Source: Mallotus nudiflorus | Taxonomy: Eukaryota > Streptophyta > Magnoliopsida > Malpighiales > Euphorbiaceae | Direction of reading: 5' to 3' | Assembly: GCA_947683625.1 (NCBI GenBank) | Contig: CANTUR010000611.1 | Coordinates: forward strand, 310,001 to 374,000 | Length of the DNA: 64,000 nucleotides | Program-made: the position numbers and the translations under genes | Notes under the pieces: model-generated | Databases searched by the model: none | What the model was told of the DNA's origin: nothing | What the model saw: only the letters and a program-made list of their open reading frames with translations | Shown here: positions 59,490 through 64,000 of the stretch, in pieces | How positions within the stretch are numbered: the stretch's first letter is position 1 | How the letters are laid out: each line of letters begins with the position of its first letter

Positions 59490-62370
59490 CAGGTGCAAAT
59501 CAGAATGTAGCAAGGCAAACATATATGTAATTGTTGAAACTAGCTCGCATATAAAAATACAAATAAATAAATTTGGTTGAGGAGAATAATGAGTTTTGTA
59601 AATAATCTGTCAATAAATCAATAACAAAAAAAATATTTATGTGTTCATTGTTCAAAGACTGCATGAGTGTTGACCCTAGTACATCAAGCGTCTGATTCAG
59701 TACCCTCAGGGTCATCCCCTCCTCTAGCGCCGCTGCCACTCCTGTCTTCATCCTCATCATCCTCGTCAATCTGAAACACATTAATTTGATGCTTGAGAGT
59801 GGCGATCCTTACCCTGCTAGCCTCATCCCAATCCTGAGGTTAGTAAACTATGCGAGCATGCATACATGTAGGAAATAAAAAGATTCTTACCCTCCAATAC
59901 TGAGTGATCTCCAGCATATAGTCTCTTTGGGCCGCTATCATATGGTACATATATAGGCCTTGCTCCAGAGGAATTTGCATTATTGAAATGAATGTTAAAA
60001 CTAACAGTTGGTTTGAGAATCATAATGAAAGCAAGTTAGGAAAAAATGCTTACATGAGTAACACTACCAGGGGTGCATGTAGGAGTTAGGTCCTTGTCTA
60101 GGGTCAAGAACTAATGGGACAACTCTCCATGAGGAACCCAATATCGGGCTAAAGGGTAAAGGACATGAATAAAGTTGCCTAGGATGAATATAGAACTGGG
60201 GGCAATGGTTGGCCTGACTTGCTCGCCAGCCGTAGAAATCTCCTCCCTGCTTGGATCCAGTCGTCACCTCAAGGGCTCTCTCTCTCGCACTCGGGATCTA
60301 ACTGGGGCCACAGGCCTAGCGGGTGCAGCCTAAAGGCAAGACAGGAGAAACATGTAAGAACACAATCAATTCTCAAGGTAAGGAAAGCTGACAGGGATAT
60401 ACCTGAGAGGTAGAAGCGACATGGAAAGGAACTGTCAGCAGAAGGTGGGTTCGAACGAACTTCGCATATCAGCTCTTCACAAGAACTTGTGATCTACAGT
60501 TGGTAAGCCTGCAACAACCTGGGCAAGGTCATCGCCCTCCAGCTCGTGAGCCCAAAGCATGCAGTAAGGATGAGACCTGGGAACCCGCCTCGCTCTAATG
60601 CCTACCCTGTAGTTCAAGACCCGCTAGCCCAAATACTAAGATTGATATCCAAGACCATAGAGAAGTACTCTCTTCTGGGCTAGGGGCCCGGAGCGAGTCA
60701 TCTCAATAGTCCAGCTATCCTCAAGCCCTCATAAGTCATTCCGGATCTGCAAAAGAGAGATGTCAATAAGTAAGTAAATTGAATATGCATAATTTACTAA
60801 TAAAAAGGTTATGTTTTGTAAGTACCCGCATCCTGTGTCAGAGAGTTCAAGTGCTGTATATGGATATGAACTCGTGCGAGATGCCTCTTTATGATGCGAT
60901 TGGCACCCCATCTACCGAGGGATGGGAAGTGATCCCTCACTCGTGTTACGCCCACAAGCAGCTCTAGTTCCAAAGCCCAAACCTAAGGAAATGAAAATGG
61001 GAGAAGCTGAGAAAATAATATAAACAAGTGGATGTTAGAACAAGATAAGGAAATGGAGGATCGCGACTTACTAAAACAGCGTGCCAGAAGCCGTAAAATC
61101 TCCTGGCCCCTCGGACCACCTTGTCCATACTTCGGTACAAATACACCAGAGTGCAGCTACCCAGTCGAATGTAGGTACTTGTTCAAGGTCTCGAAGAGCT
61201 GGTAGGAACATCAAGTCGATAGAGCTGGTGGTGTCAGCAAAGAAGGTGGTTCCAAGCAAGTAGAGCAAAGAAGGCCCTCACCACCTGATCAACCTCATGA
61301 GGAGTGATCATCACCGCAGCTCGCTCTTGGGTGTAGAAGCTCCTGATCGAGTCCAGCTTAAAGGTATATGTCCCTTTCATGTTGGGAGTCATGCCCAAAA
61401 GTAGCTCGATATACACAGTCTTGTCTGGAGACAGCTGGTGTAGGCTCGCGTTAAAAGGGACGGGGTCTCCAGCGCAAGCAATCCCTATGATGGAGGCAAA
61501 TGACACTGGGTCCAGAGTAAGCTCATCGAATGGGAGATGGAAAGTGTGAGTCATGTTGAAGCACCTCTCCATCAAAGCATGCAGTGGCTGATAATCTGTG
61601 CATCCCTGCTTAGAAGAAATCGAGAGTATGAAGTCCTCGAATCCAATCTCCTGAATCTGATCCCTCTGGTAGCCAGTCAACTTGCCATAGAAAACTCGGG
61701 CTCCATGGAAATTCCTGACACCTTTAAATGTCTGAGCGTTATGCTACGAGCAAAGAAATAGGGAAGTGAAATTTATGCATCTTGTTGTCATAGAGAAGTT
61801 CAAAAAAAAAAATAAGCATGTAAATAACGCAGGTTGCCCTGTTGATGAAACGATCACTTTATCACAGAGGCGATCGGCTCTTTGAAAAGGCAATAGCCTT
61901 TGAATCAGTAAGAATGGCTATCGCCTCTTCGCAAGAAGCCCATCATCTCATTGATGAGGCGATCGCCTCATTGATGAGATGATCGCCTTATCAAAGAGGT
62001 GATCGCCTCTACGAAATGTAGACAACGATGGTTCAATGAGGCGATCGCCTCATCAAAGAGGTGATCGCCTCTACGAAATCAGACAACGATGGTTCTCAAT
62101 TTTTGGCAATTAAAATGGCAAATTTAATGATTGTTTAATCAAATAATGCTCTAGAATGATAAATACGCGAGAATGATCACTGACCCAATATGACTTTGTA
62201 GGAAAATTTAGGGTACTAACCTCTCCAAATGGAGATAAACTGATATGGGACCCTAAATCTGCCAAAAGGGGAATTGAGCCCCCTCGTGTCAGTCCCAGAC
62301 TCTTAAAAGCACTAATAAAAGGTGGGATGTGATCCCACTCAGGCACAGGAGGTGTTCTCTTATTCTCCAT
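59490..62370 (-). pseudogene. Element B antisense gene 2: plant mobile domain (PMD) protein, multi-exon
   Basis: Exon 1 (62370-62221) opens MENKRTPPVPEWDHIPPFIS and ends SLSPFGE before GTTAGT. Exon 2 starts at 61743 after tcgtag and has the PMD core: LTGYQRDQIQEIGFEDFILS, PLHALMERCFNMTHTFHLPF, DELTLDPVSFASIIGIACAG, then LRDLEQVPTFDWVAAL. After a frameshift comes VYLYRSMDKVVRGARRFYGF; it ends before GTAAGT near 61069. Exon 3 (about 60986-60825) reads VWALELLVGVTRVRDHFPSL and aligns with element A exon IWGIEIGVIRGFSA. Further exons near 60750-60420 and 60345-59820 are poor. The acidic last exon (about 59775-59690) has DEDDEDEDRSGSGARGGDDP. PMD proteins are linked to silencing in plants; the role here is unknown. 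Confidence 0.7.
61845..62095. repeat. Palindrome array in intron 1 of the element B PMD gene
   Basis: At least six copies of a gaggYgatcgcctc motif. Two are perfect 18-bp palindromes ATGAGGCGATCGCCTCAT (61954-61971 and 62036-62053). A duplicated block caaagaggtgatcgcctc plus tacgaaat...agacaacgatggtt lies at 61992-62030 and 62054-62094. Confidence 0.9.
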
Positions 62371-62632
62371 TATTTGTGAAAAGAAGATAGGTATAGAAAG
62401 TGTGGAGAGTGCAGGGAAAAAAGAGAGAAGAAAAGAGAAAAGTGATAAAAGCAAAAGGGGAGGAAGATAAGAGAGAGGTTACTTTTTATAGTGGACAAAA
62501 GTTTAGGGTTTTTCAAAAAAAAAGTGGAGGGTTATTATCATATGCTAAGAAGATGAAATTCAGGGATAGAGGTTTTCTAAATAAAGTTTCAAGAAGAGTG
62601 GGCCAGGAAAACCACACCGCAGAAAGACAGGG
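62371..62632 (-). promoter_or_regulatory. Probable promoter of the element B PMD gene
   Basis: On the minus strand a TATA box (ACTATAAAAAGT, plus-strand 62481-62492) is about 110 bp upstream of the ATG, followed by a pyrimidine-rich leader. Confidence 0.5.
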
Positions 62633-62935
62633 CTATTTGGGTTTGAATCCCTGAAGCTCAAGGGCAGGGTTGTTCAGGTTTAAATCCTCGAAGCTCAAGG
62701 ACAGGGTTGTTCAAGTTTGAATCCCCGAGACTCAAAGATAAATGCTATTCGGGTTTGAATCCCCGAAGCTCAAAGACAGGGTCGTTCGGGTTTGAATCCC
62801 CGAGGCTCAAAGACAGAGTTATTCGAGTTTGAATCCCTGAAGCTCAAGGACAGGGCTGTTCAGGTTTGAATCCCCAAAGCTCAAAGAAAGGGTTATTCAG
62901 GTTTGAATCCCCAAAGCTTAAAGATCGAGATAATT
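62633..62935. repeat. Element B tandem array 1, about 41-bp unit, about eight copies
   Basis: Units contain gggtttgaatccccgaagct followed by caaagacagggttgttc. Copies differ by a few bases each. The array sits upstream of the PMD promoter, as in A and C. Confidence 0.92.
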
Positions 62936-62959
62936 GTTCTGGTAGTATCCCCAAAGTTA

Positions 62960-63430
62960 AGAGAAAAAGACGGATGAGCCAGGAAAACTCAAAAGTTTAC
63001 ATCCCTGGAGAAGTGATAATTGGACCAGGAAAATTCGAAAACCATATCTCCAATGCTGATCGAGACAGGAAAACTCGAGAACCAAACTCAAGGTTAAGTG
63101 ATGATCGGGCCAAGAAAACTTGATAATCAAGTTTCATTATAGTGATGATTAGGCCAGGAAAACCTGTGAATTATGTTTTAGGTGTGGTGATGATTGGGCC
63201 AAGAAAACCTGTCAATCATGTTTTAGGTGTGGTGATGATTTGGGCCAGGAAAACCCAAGAATCATGTTTCAAATGACTGATGGTTGGGCCAGGAAAACCT
63301 ATAAGTCTAGGTCCCCAGCAAGACAATAATCAGGCTAGGAAAATTGGACGTTAACAATCTTTAAATACCTTTATCAAATATTAATGAGTGGCTAATCGGA
63401 CCAGGAAAACCTGAGGATCACGGTCATGTT
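62960..63430. repeat. Element B tandem array 2, about 42-58-bp unit, about ten copies
   Basis: Units are centred on tgggccaggaaaacctg with gtgatgatt before and atcatgttttaggt after. Centres lie near 62975, 63021, 63063, 63106, 63150, 63196, 63242, 63284, 63330 and 63397. Confidence 0.88.
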
Positions 63431-63574
63431 TCAGAGTTGAAAGATTCATCTCTCGGGTGAAACCCAAGAGTCAGGTATGTTGCTTATCTTAATGTTTATT
63501 TATTGTTGTGCATGTGATTTTTTGAAAAATGGTCATTGCATGCATTTAATTTTTTAAAAAATCAGGGGGCAAAC
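63431..63574 (+). other. Element B end of internal region and polypurine tract
   Basis: A short AT-rich stretch ending aaaaaaatcagggggcaaac directly before the 3' LTR; cagggggcaaac is the polypurine tract. Confidence 0.75.
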
Positions 63575-64000
63575 TATAGACACCCGATTTGGTTGGCCCA
63601 TGTTAAGGGACGAATTAGGGGCACTTGGTTTGGCCAGCCCGTTGTCAAGCCCAATGATGAAAATGTGAAATTTGGACATGAGAATGAAACCTGAATCTCT
63701 AATGGAAAGTGGACTTAAAAACCTAAAGCCTAAAAAGCCCAAGAGTTAGCCTAATTGTCTAGAATCGGCCCAAGCTCACCTGGCCCAATGCAGGCCCAGG
63801 CCAAAGGGGCGTCGCCTCAGTGCAATGAGGCGATCATCTCTTTGGCAGTTGCTAATGAGGCGATTGCCTCATCGAAGAGGCGCTGGCTCTATGGCAGACC
63901 ACTTGCAGCTGCAATCATAGTGGCCAAGTGGTGTGAGCCCCACACCCCAGACCTGAGTTTATGTGAGGAAGAGATTTTTGAGGAAGAGAAAAAGGCTATG
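63575..64000 (+). mobile_element. Element B 3' LTR (first 426 bp, cut by the window edge)
   Basis: TATAGACACCCGATTTGG (first TG changed to TA) matches the 5' LTR start and stays collinear with it through the palindromic repeats (63810-63895) to the end of the window, with scattered substitutions. Confidence 0.93.

Larger units (their letters stand above)
46710..64000 (+). mobile_element. Element B: Tat/Ogre-like Ty3/gypsy retrotransposon, runs off the right edge
   Basis: The 5' LTR is 46710-48585; the 3' LTR starts at 63575 and continues beyond the window. The internal order is the same as in element A: primer-binding site, leader, gag, protease, G-patch-like segment, RT-RNase H, integrase, then antisense DUF7745-like and PMD genes on the minus strand, tandem arrays, polypurine tract and 3' LTR. 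It contains one solo LTR of family A. LTR ends (TGTAGAYACCC...CCGCCTACA) resemble A, so A and B are sister families. All frames carry stops. Confidence 0.9.

Noticed and set aside
62633..63430. Regular repeats with similar spacing, superficially CRISPR-like
   Set aside because: The DNA is plant, the whole unit repeats rather than alternating with unique spacers, and the arrays sit inside a retrotransposon.

Overview
The window is AT-rich plant nuclear DNA, almost certainly from a flowering plant and probably a eudicot. I cannot name the species. It looks like a gene-poor, retrotransposon-rich region: I see no intact host gene, rRNA or tRNA. Nearly everything recognisable is LTR retrotransposon, all of it decayed by stop codons and frameshifts, plus a few small DNA-transposon derivatives and one captured fragment of a pentatricopeptide-repeat (PPR) gene.

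Layout. 1-1183 is the 3' end and LTR of a Ty1/copia element (copia-1). 1184-4805 is non-coding and contains a fold-back element with a 9-bp target duplication (3217-3706). 4806-38241 is a Russian-doll insertion. A copia element on the minus strand (copia-2) is split by a Tat-type Ty3/gypsy element on the minus strand (element C, 5581 to about 37093). C is split by a second Tat element on the plus strand (element A, 9154-31977, target duplication GAGGT/GAGGC). A carries two solo LTRs (13863-17711, duplication GTATG; 28243-29787, duplication GATAT), and C carries one (6510-8052, duplication TAGCT). 38242-46709 is AT-rich spacer with an AT-rich minisatellite, a PPR fragment flanked by inverted repeats, a TRIM element (42567-43448) and a second fold-back element. 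46710 to the window end is a third Tat element (element B, plus strand), with a solo LTR of family A inserted in its pol.

Shared design of A, B and C. Each has gag-pol on one strand. Between pol and the 3' LTR each carries extra genes on the opposite strand, each with a TATA-like box, and a tandem-repeat array lies between those genes and the 3' LTR. In A and B the antisense cassette has two spliced genes in the same order: a plant-mobile-domain (PMD) protein, then a DUF7745-like protein. In C it is one Transposase_28-like protein. A and B use a primer-binding site close to the tRNA-Arg complement, as in Ogre-type Tat elements.

The most interesting signal is in A and B. Each family has its own palindromic motif built on a CGATCG core. 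It occurs in the LTR and, in varied form, at two equivalent places in the antisense cassette: intron 1 of the PMD gene, and just upstream of the DUF7745-like gene. This suggests a family-specific regulatory system in which an element-encoded protein may recognise element-specific sites. That interpretation is inference; the layout and the motifs are visible in the sequence.
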